Below are positions 42,099 through 50,713 of a stretch of 64,000 bases of DNA, one piece after another. Source of the DNA: JBCCXZ01 sp965228005 (GTDB lineage: Bacteria; Planctomycetota; Planctomycetia; Pirellulales; Lacipirellulaceae); NCBI GenBank assembly GCA_965228005.1, contig CBDDGV010000001.1, positions 992,001 to 1,056,000 on the forward strand, read 5' to 3'. The notes beneath the pieces are model-generated. The model was not told the origin of the DNA, did not search any database, and saw nothing but the letters and a program-made list of their open reading frames with translations. A program made the translations under genes and the position numbers. Position 1 is the stretch's first letter, and each line of letters starts with the position of its first letter.

Positions 42099-42802
42099 GG
42101 GATCCTCCGGTGCGGCGTCGTGCTCTCGGGCCGACGCCCTGCTAGTTGTCGAGGGCCGAACAAATACGCCCTCGGTTTTCGGCGCCGATCCCGCACCGGG
42201 ACTAGAGCCCGGCTGCCCGCCAACAGCGGAACCAGCGACCACAATGGTGAAAACGCTTTGCGATGCCCACCCTTCGACGTCCCGTCGTAACAACGACCCG
42301 CATGCATCCTGCGGCAGTGTGTTGGGTTCCGACTGCTAAGGCCGTTGCCCGACGAAACTGCGCCGTTCCGTTCGGTTGGCTATTCCTGGTCAAGGGTGAC
42401 AACGCGGCGGGCTCAACTATCGCCCCAACTTCGCCGGTGCTCGTCCGTAAACCGCCGGGGAACCCCGGCTCTAGGAGAAGAAAAGGTGATCCCGGCAGAG
42501 CCTCGCGGCTCAGACCGGAGGAGTCCGTGACGCCCTGTCACCAACTCCACTTGAAACCTATGTCAGCTTCACCCGATGTCAAAGAAAACAGGAAAAGGCC
42601 CCCGCCAAAAAAGTCTGGCCGCCCCTACAGACCGAACTGTCCCTAACGAACGCCCGCGGGCCGTGCCGTCCTAACCACAAAAGCCCCGCGGCGTGGCGTT
42701 TCTACAACCTAGAATGGTTCGGGCGCACCCCGACGGCGGGCCCGCGCTCACCGCACGCAACACCCAGCCGCTCCGCAATCGCGCGCAGAACCGCAGGCAG
42801 CC
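42099..42802. other. Long intergenic region upstream of flp
   Basis: These 704 bases divide the tad locus from the divergent cyclase-like gene. A hairpin GTGAC-GCCCT-GTCAC lies near 42526-42540, and an AT-richer, A-rich stretch runs at about 42540-42625. A TAGAAT at 42710-42715 might be the -10 of the plus-strand gene. I could not find a convincing sigma-70 or sigma-54 promoter for flp. Several open frames exist but none has protein-like composition. Confidence 0.4.
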
Positions 42803-43723
42803 ATGGCTTTGTACGACGTCCTCCGCCGCAGCATCACCGTCAGCGACTGCTGGGGGTACGGCTCCGGCTCCGATTGCGCCGCGGAGCCCGCTTCTTTCGC
42901 CGCGATGGCGTTGGCGATGCTGGACCAAGCGGAAGACGCCCGCCGCCCCGCCGATTGGCTCCGCAGCATCCAGCAGAAGGACGGCTCGGTCGGCGTGAGC
43001 GAAGAACACCCGCGACCGGCCTGGACCACGAGCCTGGCAATGCTCGCTTGGTGGACCCTCGCACGCCGGTTCGGGGACGATCGGTACGACGAGGCGATCG
43101 CCCGCGCCACCGAGTGGGCGCTGGAAGACAAGGGCGTCCCTGCGCCGCAGCAGTCTCACATCGGCCACGACACCACGCTGATCGGTTGGTCGTGGGCCGC
43201 GGACACGCACTCCTGGCTGGAGCCCACCGCGTTCTTCGTCACGGCCCTCCGTGCGTGCGGGCTGCCCGCCCACCAGCGCACGGAAGAGGGCCTGCTGCTG
43301 GTTGCCGACCGCATCCTCGCCTCCGGCGGCTGCAACTACGGCAACACTGTGGTGCTGGGGCAGGAGCTGTTGCCCCACGTCCAGCCGACCGGCATCGCGA
43401 TGCTGGCCCTGGCCGGCACGCCGTTCAACCGCGACGGCGTCGAGGCGTCGCTCGATTACCTGCAACAGTCGCTCAAGCCCGATACCTCCGCGGCGTCGCT
43501 CTGTTACGGCCTCATGGGGTTGGAAGCCTGGGGCCGCAAGCACGCGGACGCAGACGACTGGCTGGACCGCCGCTTCACCCGCGGGCCGATCGCGACCGTC
43601 TCCTGCCACCAGTCGGCTCTGGTGCTGATGGCCCGGTTCGGGTTCGCCGGCTGGCTGGTCGAACAGTTAGCCGAATCAGCCAACAAAACCGCCGACGCAC
43701 CGAACGGCGCCGCCGCTCGATAG
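42803..43723 (+). CDS. Terpenoid-cyclase/prenyltransferase-fold (alpha-toroid) protein
   Basis: A 306-residue protein built of helical repeats of the squalene-cyclase/prenyltransferase type: WGYGSGSDCAAEPASFAAMA, WLRSIQQKDGSVGV, TTSLAMLAWWTLARR, GWSWAADTHSWLEPTAFFVTAL. The pattern of QxxDGSxG-like and W-rich repeats marks the alpha/alpha toroid, but the DxDD motif of hopene cyclases is not present, and the length is half that of a cyclase. It has no signal peptide. Catalysis is therefore doubtful. It is followed after 18 bases by a DUF362 gene on the same strand. Confidence 0.8.
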   Translation: MALYDVLRRSITVSDCWGYGSGSDCAAEPASFAAMALAMLDQAEDARRPADWLRSIQQKDGSVGVSEEHPRPAWTTSLAMLAWWTLARRFGDDRYDEAIARATEWALEDKGVPAPQQSHIGHDTTLIGWSWAADTHSWLEPTAFFVTALRACGLPAHQRTEEGLLLVADRILASGGCNYGNTVVLGQELLPHVQPTGIAMLALAGTPFNRDGVEASLDYLQQSLKPDTSAASLCYGLMGLEAWGRKHADADDWLDRRFTRGPIATVSCHQSALVLMARFGFAGWLVEQLAESANKTADAPNGAAAR

Positions 43724-43741
43724 AACTCGGAACACAGAACC

Positions 43742-44770
43742 ATGGCCGCCGAAGACCAACCCGCCGCCGACCGCCCCAAAGACGGCTTCCATCCCACCCG
43801 CCGCGCGGCGATCGCCACCGGCGCAGCGTTGGGCGTGGCCGGCCTGGCCGCGGGCAGCATGCCCAAGCACCGCGCGGGCGTGTTTGTCGCGAAGAACCAA
43901 CGGTACGACGGCCCCCTGGCGCAGACCATCGAGGACGGCCTCCGCGCCTGCGGGCTGCACCCCAACCTGCTCCGCGGCAGGAGGGTGCTGCTGAAGCCCA
44001 ACCTGGTCGAGCCCACCAAACGCATCCCGCACATGACGACGCACCCCGCGGTGGTGGTTGCCGCGGCCGAGGTGTTCGCCGGCTGGGGGGCCAAGGTCTC
44101 CGTGGGCGAGGCGCCGGGACACGTCCGCGACACGCGGATGGCCCTCGAAGAGTCGGGCCTCTACGACGCCCTGCAGCGGTCGCCCTTCCGATTCGCCGAC
44201 TTGAACTACGAGGAAGTCGGCTACCGGGCCAACCGCGCCCGGGCGAGCAAACTCTCGGGGCTCTACTTCCCGGCGTCGGTGATGGAGGCCGACTATGTCG
44301 TCTCCATGCCGAAGATGAAGACCCACCACTGGGTCGGCGTCACCTGCAGCATGAAGAACCTGTACGGCGTGCTGCCCGGCATCAAGTACGGCTGGCCCAA
44401 GAACGTGCTGCACCACAACGGCATCCCGCAGACGGTGATCGACATCAACGCAGCGGTCGGCCGGACGCTGACGGTGGTCGACGCGATCGACTGCATGGAA
44501 GGCGACGGCCCCATCCTCGGCAGCAAGAAACACATGGGCCTGCTGCTGGTGGGCGACAACCTGCCGGCGGTCGACGCCACCGCGACCCGCATCATGGGCC
44601 TCTTGCCGGAGGAGATCAGCTACCTGAAGATCGCCGGCCGGCTCGGCCCCATCGCCGACGAGCAGATCAAGCAGCTCGGCGACGATTACCGCGAGCTAGT
44701 CTCGCCGTTTGAGATCCTCGACGAGCCCCACCTCCGCGGGCTCCGCGCCGTTGGCGAGCGCGTCAGCTGA
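43742..44770 (+). CDS. DUF362 protein with a twin-arginine-type signal
   Basis: A 342-residue protein. The N-terminus HPTRRAAIATGAALGVAGLAAG has the paired Arg and hydrophobic core of a Tat export signal. The DUF362 core includes GRRVLLKPNLVEP, THPAVVVAAAEVFAGWGAKV, the MPKMKTHHWVGVTCSMKNLYG signature and VDAIDCMEGDGP. No Cys-rich ferredoxin part is attached, unlike many DUF362 proteins. Tat export would suggest folding, perhaps with a cofactor, before transport. It appears to form a two-gene unit with the toroid protein. Its 3' end overlaps the convergent transporter gene by 75 bases. The function of DUF362 is unknown. Confidence 0.88.
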   Translation: MAAEDQPAADRPKDGFHPTRRAAIATGAALGVAGLAAGSMPKHRAGVFVAKNQRYDGPLAQTIEDGLRACGLHPNLLRGRRVLLKPNLVEPTKRIPHMTTHPAVVVAAAEVFAGWGAKVSVGEAPGHVRDTRMALEESGLYDALQRSPFRFADLNYEEVGYRANRARASKLSGLYFPASVMEADYVVSMPKMKTHHWVGVTCSMKNLYGVLPGIKYGWPKNVLHHNGIPQTVIDINAAVGRTLTVVDAIDCMEGDGPILGSKKHMGLLLVGDNLPAVDATATRIMGLLPEEISYLKIAGRLGPIADEQIKQLGDDYRELVSPFEILDEPHLRGLRAVGERVS

Positions 44771-46048
44771 GGCTGCCGCGGCGTCGGGCATGGGCGGCTC
44801 GGCGGGCAACGTTCTCTCGGCAGCGGCCCTGCGACGCGCGCCGCGTCCGGAACTGAAGACCAACGCCGCCACGGTGAACAGGCCGATCGTCGCGCAGGCC
44901 GGCACGGCCCAGTACCACGCCCATCCGACGAGTGAGGCCTCGCCGGCCGACTGCATCATCCACAGGTGCGTGAAGCCCGCCACGTTGGCGCCCGTGAACC
45001 GGCCAATGCCCTGGTTGCAGAAGGAATAGACGCCTTGGGCAGTCGCCCGCAGGCTGCCGACCGCGTGCCGGTCCAAGTAGATCTGCAACGAAACCGCCAC
45101 AAAGGTGAAGGAGAACCCGTGCAGCATAATGGCTACGTACAAGAGCGGTTCGAAACCGGTGCGGCAGTAGAGGAACAGTGCCGAGTACCGACACGCCCAG
45201 GCCGCGAGCCCCAAGAGCAGCGACCCGCGGATGCCGAATCGTCCCAGCAGCATCGGCAGCGCCATCATGCAGCCGATCTCGACGCACTGACCGAGCGTCA
45301 TCTTCGCCGCGGCCCACTCCATTTCGATGTCGTTGAAGAACACGTTGGCGTAGCAGTAGTAGAACTGCGCCGGCACCGCCACGAACAGAGCGAAGATCAC
45401 CAGCTGCCGGAAAGGCTTCTTCACCGCCAGCTCACGGAGGTCCTCCATCAGGCGCCCGCGCGACTCCTCCTTCGACGGCGGCGTGTGCGGCAGGAACAGG
45501 CAGTACCCCGCGGCCACAAAGTGCCACACCACCGCCAGCCGCATCGGCCAGACGGTCTGCTCGATGCTGGCCCCCTCAAAGAACACCAAGGGGAGCACCA
45601 ACCCGATCAGTTGCCCGGCGCAGATCCAGCCGATCGTGCCCCACAGCCGGATCAGCGGGAAACTCTTCGCGGGCGACTCGACGTTCTTCATCACCAGCGA
45701 GTTGATCAAAGGCATCACCGGTGCGTAGCAGATGCAGTGCGCGATGATCATGGCGTAGAAGAGCGACGGCGAACGAATAAACGAGAGCGCCAGCAGCGTC
45801 AGCCCGCCCATCACGTGCAGCAGCGAGAGCAGCCGCTCGGTGGAGAACCGCCGGTCGGCGAGCAGCCCGGCCAGGAAGGGCGAGACCATCGAGCCGATCG
45901 CGAACGCCGAGTAGGCCACGCCGATGAAGCTCGACTCGAACCCGCCCGGGCCGTCGGCCTCGGCCAACTGGCCGAGGTAGGCCCCCAGCGTGACCAGCCA
46001 CAGGCCCCCGCAGAAGTGCTCGGTGAACATCAGCCCGTGGAGGCGCAA
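44696..46048 (-). CDS. MFS transporter of the nucleoside:H+ symporter type
   Basis: A 450-residue protein with 12 predicted membrane helices. The opening LHGLMFTEHFCGGLWLVTLGAYL and the segment SFPLIRLWGTIGWICAGQLIGL match the NupG/XapB-like family of the major facilitator superfamily; the late QGVYSFCNQGIGRFTGANVAGF is also typical. Likely imports nucleosides or sugars with protons. The start is TTG at 46048: AGGAGG lies exactly 8 bases before it and the family N-terminal motif would be truncated with the ATG at 46030. A 45-residue Ala/Pro-rich tail follows the last helix. Confidence 0.87.
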   Translation of the reverse strand: MRLHGLMFTEHFCGGLWLVTLGAYLGQLAEADGPGGFESSFIGVAYSAFAIGSMVSPFLAGLLADRRFSTERLLSLLHVMGGLTLLALSFIRSPSLFYAMIIAHCICYAPVMPLINSLVMKNVESPAKSFPLIRLWGTIGWICAGQLIGLVLPLVFFEGASIEQTVWPMRLAVVWHFVAAGYCLFLPHTPPSKEESRGRLMEDLRELAVKKPFRQLVIFALFVAVPAQFYYCYANVFFNDIEMEWAAAKMTLGQCVEIGCMMALPMLLGRFGIRGSLLLGLAAWACRYSALFLYCRTGFEPLLYVAIMLHGFSFTFVAVSLQIYLDRHAVGSLRATAQGVYSFCNQGIGRFTGANVAGFTHLWMMQSAGEASLVGWAWYWAVPACATIGLFTVAALVFSSGRGARRRAAAERTLPAEPPMPDAAAASADALANGAEPAEVGLVEDLKRRD

Positions 46049-46170
46049 AACTCTAGCCTCCTACGGAAAGGGCGGGCCGGCGAGACGGGCGGTGTGCGCC
46101 AGCTATGCCGGGCGCGAGCCGTTGGGCCCGACGGCCGAAGAAAGAACCGGCGGCCGCCGGGTGCGGGAAG

Positions 46171-46243
46171 TGGAGGATAGCGGGCTCGAACCGCTGACCT
46201 TTTGGCTGCCAGCCAAACGCTCTCCCAACTGAGCTAATCCCCC
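46171..46243 (-). tRNA. tRNA-Ala, anticodon GGC
   Basis: A 73-base cloverleaf. The acceptor arms GGGGGAT and ATCCTCC pair over 7 base pairs and contain the G3-U70 wobble pair that is the alanine identity element. D arm AGCTCAGTTGGGAGAGC, anticodon loop CTGGCAG (GGC at 34-36) on a 5-base-pair stem, and T arm GGTTCGAGCCC are all present. The discriminator base is A and the 3' CCA is not encoded (the next bases are CTT). It is a lone tRNA gene between the transporter and a plus-strand membrane protein gene. Confidence 0.98.
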
Positions 46244-46371
46244 GTTGCTGCCCCGTCACTGGGGTAGGATCGCACCCTATCAACCGCCAGAATGCTTGTC
46301 AACGCTCGCCGTCCGCCGGGACCGCCGGGCCCTGTCCCAACCGCACTATCCGCATCCGGCTCGCCCCAACC

Positions 46372-47406
46372 GTGACCACTGCCCGCCTCCTGAACGCCGC
46401 GAAAGCCCTGATCACGGTTGGCGTCTTGGCCTACCTGCTGATGAGGCTCAACGAGCAAGACGGGTTCAGCCGCATCGTGTCCGAACCCAAGCACTGGCCC
46501 TCGCTCGCCTCGGCGTTAGCGTTGGTCATGCTGGGCTTCTCGCTCAACTTCACCCGCTGGTACCTGCTGGTGGTGGGGCTCGGCATCCCCTTCAAGCTGG
46601 CTGACGCTTTCCGGCTGGGCTCACTCGGCGTGATGCTCAGCCAGATCACCCCCGGCAGCCTGGGCGGCGACGTGATCAGAGGCGTGTTCATCGCCCGCGA
46701 GCAACCCAGCCGCCGCGCCGAAGCGGTCGCCACGATCGTTATCGACCGGGTCGTCGGGCTCTACGCGATGCTGCTGGTGACCTCCGTCGGGCTGATCGTT
46801 GCCGAGGCCACGACCGACCCCGGCAAGGTCGTGCGGTCCATCGAATTGATCATCTGGGTGGCGGCCGCGGTCGGCACGGCCGGCATCGCCGCGGCGCTCT
46901 CCGATTACTCTTCGCACCCCAACCTGCGTCGCATCGCCTCGAGCGCGCCGCTGATCTCCGACGGCCTGCACCGCGTGATCGACGCATTGGAGTCCTACCG
47001 CCGCCACCGCGGCCGCGTGCTGACGGCCATCGGCTTGGCCATGATGACCCACATCAGCCTGATCCTGGCGTTCTGGCTCATCGGCCAGGGCCTGCCCGTC
47101 GCGGGCCCGACCCTCGTGCAGAACTGCTGGATCGCCCCGGTCTCGATGATCATCGGCGCGATCCCCGGGCTGCCGGGCGGGCTCGGGCAACTCGAGTCGG
47201 CCATCGAGTACTTCTACCTGTCGATCGGGGCCCCCGCGGGCGACGGCGTGATGGTCGCGCTCGCGTTCCGCGGGATGGTGTACGTAATGGCCGCGGCGGG
47301 CGGGGCCTACTACTTCTCCGCAAAGAAGAAGGTCAGCGAGCTGCTCGAAGAAGCCGAGCACGTCGCCGAGCAACCAGACGAACAACGAGCAGCGTATGAC
47401 GCTTGA
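46372..47406 (+). CDS. Lysylphosphatidylglycerol synthase TM-region family protein (UPF0104/flippase-like)
   Basis: A 344-residue protein with seven or eight membrane helices. Signatures of the family are FTRWYLLVVGLGIPFKL, MLSQITPGSLGGDVIRG, TIVIDRVVGLYAMLL, and the late GAIPGLPGGLGQLESAIEYFY. The soluble synthase domain of MprF is absent, so it is the membrane half alone, proposed to flip or transport a lipid-linked compound. The start is GTG. The gene overlaps the downstream methyltransferase gene by 11 bases, suggesting coupled translation. The C-terminus is a short acidic helix (VSELLEEAEHVAEQ). Confidence 0.87.
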   Translation: MTTARLLNAAKALITVGVLAYLLMRLNEQDGFSRIVSEPKHWPSLASALALVMLGFSLNFTRWYLLVVGLGIPFKLADAFRLGSLGVMLSQITPGSLGGDVIRGVFIAREQPSRRAEAVATIVIDRVVGLYAMLLVTSVGLIVAEATTDPGKVVRSIELIIWVAAAVGTAGIAAALSDYSSHPNLRRIASSAPLISDGLHRVIDALESYRRHRGRVLTAIGLAMMTHISLILAFWLIGQGLPVAGPTLVQNCWIAPVSMIIGAIPGLPGGLGQLESAIEYFYLSIGAPAGDGVMVALAFRGMVYVMAAAGGAYYFSAKKKVSELLEEAEHVAEQPDEQRAAYDA

Positions 47407-48085
47407 TAACCGCAAACGCGTGCCCGTCGCCGACGGCTACCGGCTTTGGGCCCCGCAGTACGACCACGACGGCAACCCGCTCGTCGGGCTAGAAGAACCC
47501 ATCGTGCGGGACGCGATCGGCGACCCGCGCGGCCTCGACGCGATCGACATCGGCTGCGGGACCGGTCGACACGCGCTCTGGCTCGCTTCTCAAGGGGCCG
47601 CCGTCACGGGCGTCGACCTGACCGAAGCCATGCTGGACGAAGCCCGCCGGAAGCCGCACGCCGACCGAGTACGTTTTCTGCTGCACGACGTGCACGAGGG
47701 CTTGCCGTTCGATGACGGTTCGTTCGACCTCGCGGTCAGCGGCCTCGTGCTGGAACACATCCAGCACCTAGACCGCTTCTTCGCCGAGGCGGCCCGGGTG
47801 CTCCGCCCCGGCGGCCGGGGAGTGTTCTCGGCGATGCACCCCGCGATGTTCGAGCGCGGAGTGAACGCCCAGTTCCACGACCCCGACACGGGCGAGACCA
47901 CGCGGCTGGTGAGCATCCCGCACGGTATCGATGACTTTGTGGAGGCGGCCCAGCGAGCCGGTTTCGTGGTTGACGCGGTCGTCGAGCGGGAGGCCGACTC
48001 AGAGCTGGCGAGCCGCTACCCGCGGGCGGAGAAGTACCTCGGGTGCCCGATGCTGGTGGTGCTGCAAATGTCCAGGGCGGGTTAG
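47396..48085 (+). CDS. Class I SAM-dependent methyltransferase
   Basis: A 229-residue enzyme of the UbiE/Methyltransf_11 type. SAM motif I is DAIDIGCGTGRHALWLA, motif post-I VTGVDLTEAML, motif II region DGSFDLAVSGLVLEHI and motif III VLRPGGRGVFS. The substrate is unknown; overlap with the flippase-like gene suggests a lipid or isoprenoid head group. The last bases overlap the end of the convergent HD-domain gene. Confidence 0.88.
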   Translation: MTLDNRKRVPVADGYRLWAPQYDHDGNPLVGLEEPIVRDAIGDPRGLDAIDIGCGTGRHALWLASQGAAVTGVDLTEAMLDEARRKPHADRVRFLLHDVHEGLPFDDGSFDLAVSGLVLEHIQHLDRFFAEAARVLRPGGRGVFSAMHPAMFERGVNAQFHDPDTGETTRLVSIPHGIDDFVEAAQRAGFVVDAVVEREADSELASRYPRAEKYLGCPMLVVLQMSRAG

Positions 48086-48774
48086 CCGGCCAGCCCCAGT
48101 TCACCGTCCGATTCACACAGGTCGGCCAGACGCTCTACGGCTTCTTCGGCTTCCGGCACAACGACGCCGCGGCGACGGCCCCGCAAGTCGCATTCGGCGA
48201 GCAGCATCAGTTCTTCCCGGTCAGCGTGGCTGTCGAGCCGCCGCCGCGCGCGGGCGCCGAGCGTGCCGGCCTTTTTCGCGTGCGCGGTCGGCACGTGCTC
48301 CACCAGCCAGAGCGTCCGGGGAGTGACCAAACCTTCTAGGGCGTCGAGGGTCGCCTCGACGGGCTGCTTGCGGTCGATGGCCACCCCGATGTCGTGCAGC
48401 AGCGCCGCGGTCTGGAACTCCTCGTCGTAGGGCAACGCTTCTTCGGCCAACACGAACACCTGGAGGCTGTGGTAGAGCGCGTCGCCCTCGGGGTGCTCGG
48501 CGGGGTCCTGCCGCACGTCGGCCAGCGGCTTGAGCAGCGTGACGTACTCGTCGAACCTCTCCGGCCACTCGACCGCGGGCCTGCTGCGCGGCATCTGCAC
48601 CACGGCCCGCCGGACGTCGTCGCGGCCCGGAAGGAACCGCTCCGGGAACCCGGAGGGGAACAGAGAGTGGGCCGCCTGCATCATTGCTTGCGACCAGGCC
48701 AGATCGTCTCGGGCTTGAAGCAGCCGGGCCGCTTCCTCGGCAATCTGCCGACGCGCCGCGTGATGCCCTGCCAT
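48082..48774 (-). CDS. HD-domain phosphohydrolase
   Basis: A 230-residue protein. The HD motif ALLHDIGVAIDRKQP follows an upstream His in YHSLQVFVLAEEALPYDEEF, and a later VEHVPTAHAKKAG segment may supply further metal ligands. The C-terminal SHADREELMLLAECDLRGRR contains the closing Asp. This is the layout of HD-superfamily metal-dependent phosphohydrolases acting on nucleotides. It ends by overlapping the convergent methyltransferase gene by 4 bases and lies downstream of an HD-GYP gene on the other side of a 247-base gap. Confidence 0.82.
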   Translation of the reverse strand: MAGHHAARRQIAEEAARLLQARDDLAWSQAMMQAAHSLFPSGFPERFLPGRDDVRRAVVQMPRSRPAVEWPERFDEYVTLLKPLADVRQDPAEHPEGDALYHSLQVFVLAEEALPYDEEFQTAALLHDIGVAIDRKQPVEATLDALEGLVTPRTLWLVEHVPTAHAKKAGTLGARARRRLDSHADREELMLLAECDLRGRRRGVVVPEAEEAVERLADLCESDGELGLAG

Positions 48775-48819
48775 GGCGACCTCGTGTTCGTGGGGAACGA
48801 ATAACGCCCAGAACGCAGC

Positions 48820-48838
48820 CGCGGCCCATCGGGCCGCG
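48820..48838. repeat. Perfect 8-base-pair hairpin
   Basis: CGCGGCCC and GGGCCGCG flank a 3-base loop (ATC) just upstream of the HD-domain gene. There is no T tract on either side, so it is not a standard terminator; it could be part of the leader of the HD gene or a remnant repeat. Confidence 0.5.
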
Positions 48839-49021
48839 AGAGAAGTGCAGCATAACCAGCCGCTTGCCGCAACGCCAACTCGCGGGTCCGGCCGGTACTG
48901 TTGCGGCGGATTCCCCGGCTAGTAGGGTTCAAGCACCCGTTTGTGCTGTAAAAAGAGCGCCCGCAATCCGGTGTGAAGTTTCGATGAGCGGGCCCGCTGG
49001 CGCCCCTGCGGCCCGAGGGCT

Positions 49022-50428
49022 TCACGCTTGCTCGGCGAAAGCGGCGAGCAACGCGGAGGCGGGGTCCAGCTCGACTTCGGCGCCCAACACCCGCTGCAGG
49101 TTTTCGCACTCCGGCGACGGTTCCTGCTGAGTCACTTCGTAAACGCGCAGGAAGTCGTCCTGCCGCTCGATGAACGCCTCGACCACGGCCGGGTCGAAGA
49201 TCGTGCCGTAATTGCCGGCGATGTAGTCGCGCGCCTGGGCGTGCGTCTTGGCCTCGCGGTAGGGCCTGCGTGTGGTGAGTGCGTCGTAAACGTCGGCGAC
49301 CGCGGTGATCCGCGCGCCCATCGGGATATTCACGCCCTGCAGCCCGTGGGGGTAACCGCCGCCGTCCCAGTGTTCGTGGTGCGACAACGCGATCTGCTCC
49401 GCGAGCCCAAGCAGGCCGTCCCGCCCCGCCTGCCGCTGGGCGCTCGCCAGGCACTCGGCCCCGACGAGCGTGTGCAGCCGCACCGCCCGACGCTCCGAAG
49501 GCGTCAGCGGCCCCTCCTTCTGCAAGAGCGCGTCGGGGATCGCCGCCATGCCGATGTCGTGCAACGCGGCCGCCGTGCTGAGGTTCTCGACGAATTCCGC
49601 GTCGATTTCTTTGTGGGTCCGCGCCATCTCGGCCGCCAAGATCATCGCGTACGACCGCACCCGCTGCAGGTGCATCCCGTTGTCGCGCTGGCGCGACTCG
49701 GAGAGTTTAGCCAGCCCGAACACCACCGCGTGACGCGACCTGGCCAAGGTTTCCGCGGTAACGCCGGCCGCGGTGCGGGCTTCCTGTTCCGCGTCTTGAA
49801 GCCTACGCCTGATCCGGTTGACGATCCAAGCGGTGCTCACTCCGCAGAGCGCCATCACGCCCGCCGTGCCCGCGGCACACAACTGGATGACTTCCCAGGC
49901 GGCGGCTTGCACACGCTCCTCGATCTCGGCCTCGGGCGTCAGCACCGCGAGGACCAGGTCGACGCCCGGCGCCCGCCGGCCGACGAAGAGGCTGTCGCCG
50001 TCGGCCTCGCCAACGGTCCACCCGGTTACGAATGCCGCCCGCTCAGGAGCGAACCACTCCCGGGCGGCTCGCTCTGTATCGCCAAGGCGCACGTTTGGCA
50101 GTTCCGTCAGTTCGTCGTTCAGAAGCTCACCGGTGCTGGCGCGGAACGCCGCCAGTCGGTTCGTCCCGCGGTCGCTCATGAGCAAGGTCGTCACGTCCAG
50201 ACGACGCATCCAGAGCGGCTCGGGGTCCTCGGCCGAGGTCCCTTTGGGGAAGACCTCTCGCAGGGCCTCTTCCACGGTGGCTTCCGCTTCCAAGCGAGCC
50301 GCCGCTTCCGCTGCGGGGCGCTCTCTCGTCTGCGTCATCTGCACCGCGCGTTCGGTGACAATCAGGCAGCACGCGAGCTGCGTCACCAGCACGAACCACA
50401 CGGGAAGTCTAAGGGGGAGGCCTTGCAT
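49022..50428 (-). CDS. Membrane-anchored HD-GYP domain protein
   Basis: A 468-residue protein with one N-terminal helix (LPVWFVLVTQLACCLIV), an extracytoplasmic part (residues 30-165), a second helix (LCAAGTAGVMALCGVSTAWIV) and a C-terminal HD-GYP domain. The domain holds STAAALHDIGMAAIPDALL, HTLVGAECLAS and HHEHWDGGGYPHGLQG; the diagnostic HHExxDGxGYP residues are present. Such proteins hydrolyse cyclic di-GMP or related dinucleotides and so affect adhesion and motility. Start: ATG at 50428, with a GTG directly in front as alternative; neither has a strong ribosome site. Presence next to a pilus-bearing genome region is suggestive only. Confidence 0.9.
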   Translation of the reverse strand: MQGLPLRLPVWFVLVTQLACCLIVTERAVQMTQTRERPAAEAAARLEAEATVEEALREVFPKGTSAEDPEPLWMRRLDVTTLLMSDRGTNRLAAFRASTGELLNDELTELPNVRLGDTERAAREWFAPERAAFVTGWTVGEADGDSLFVGRRAPGVDLVLAVLTPEAEIEERVQAAAWEVIQLCAAGTAGVMALCGVSTAWIVNRIRRRLQDAEQEARTAAGVTAETLARSRHAVVFGLAKLSESRQRDNGMHLQRVRSYAMILAAEMARTHKEIDAEFVENLSTAAALHDIGMAAIPDALLQKEGPLTPSERRAVRLHTLVGAECLASAQRQAGRDGLLGLAEQIALSHHEHWDGGGYPHGLQGVNIPMGARITAVADVYDALTTRRPYREAKTHAQARDYIAGNYGTIFDPAVVEAFIERQDDFLRVYEVTQQEPSPECENLQRVLGAEVELDPASALLAAFAEQA

Positions 50429-50650
50429 CACGTTTAAGTCATCAAGGGTGTCTCAAGGCGGCGACGCGGGGCGCTCGAAGTCTGCCCAGCGGATATGTTC
50501 AGACAAAAGTAGCTCCTGCAGAACGCTTTGCGCTCAGTTCCGACTGCCTTCACGGCCCCAGAGGGGTACCGCCAGACCGGAACAGTCAGGACCGGCCCAA
50601 ACGGTACAAACGGTCGCCCACCCCACGGCTACCCACCAATGGCGGTCGGG

Positions 50651-50680
50651 TTGTGCACCCCGCCGGGACGCCTCCATAAT
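50651..50680 (+). promoter_or_regulatory. Sigma-70 promoter of the PQQ-propeller gene
   Basis: TTGTGC at 50651-50656 and CATAAT at 50675-50680 are separated by 18 bases. The start codon lies 34 bases after the -10 box, giving a short leader with a good ribosome site (AAGGA). Confidence 0.6.
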
Positions 50681-50713
50681 CCTGAGGCCCCCATTCCAAC
50701 AAGGAAACACGCC

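Noticed and set aside
42263..42646. Plus-strand frames in the region upstream of flp
   Set aside because: Basic, Pro/Arg-rich products without ribosome sites; a GTG with AGGAGAAG near 42487 gives only a short frame.
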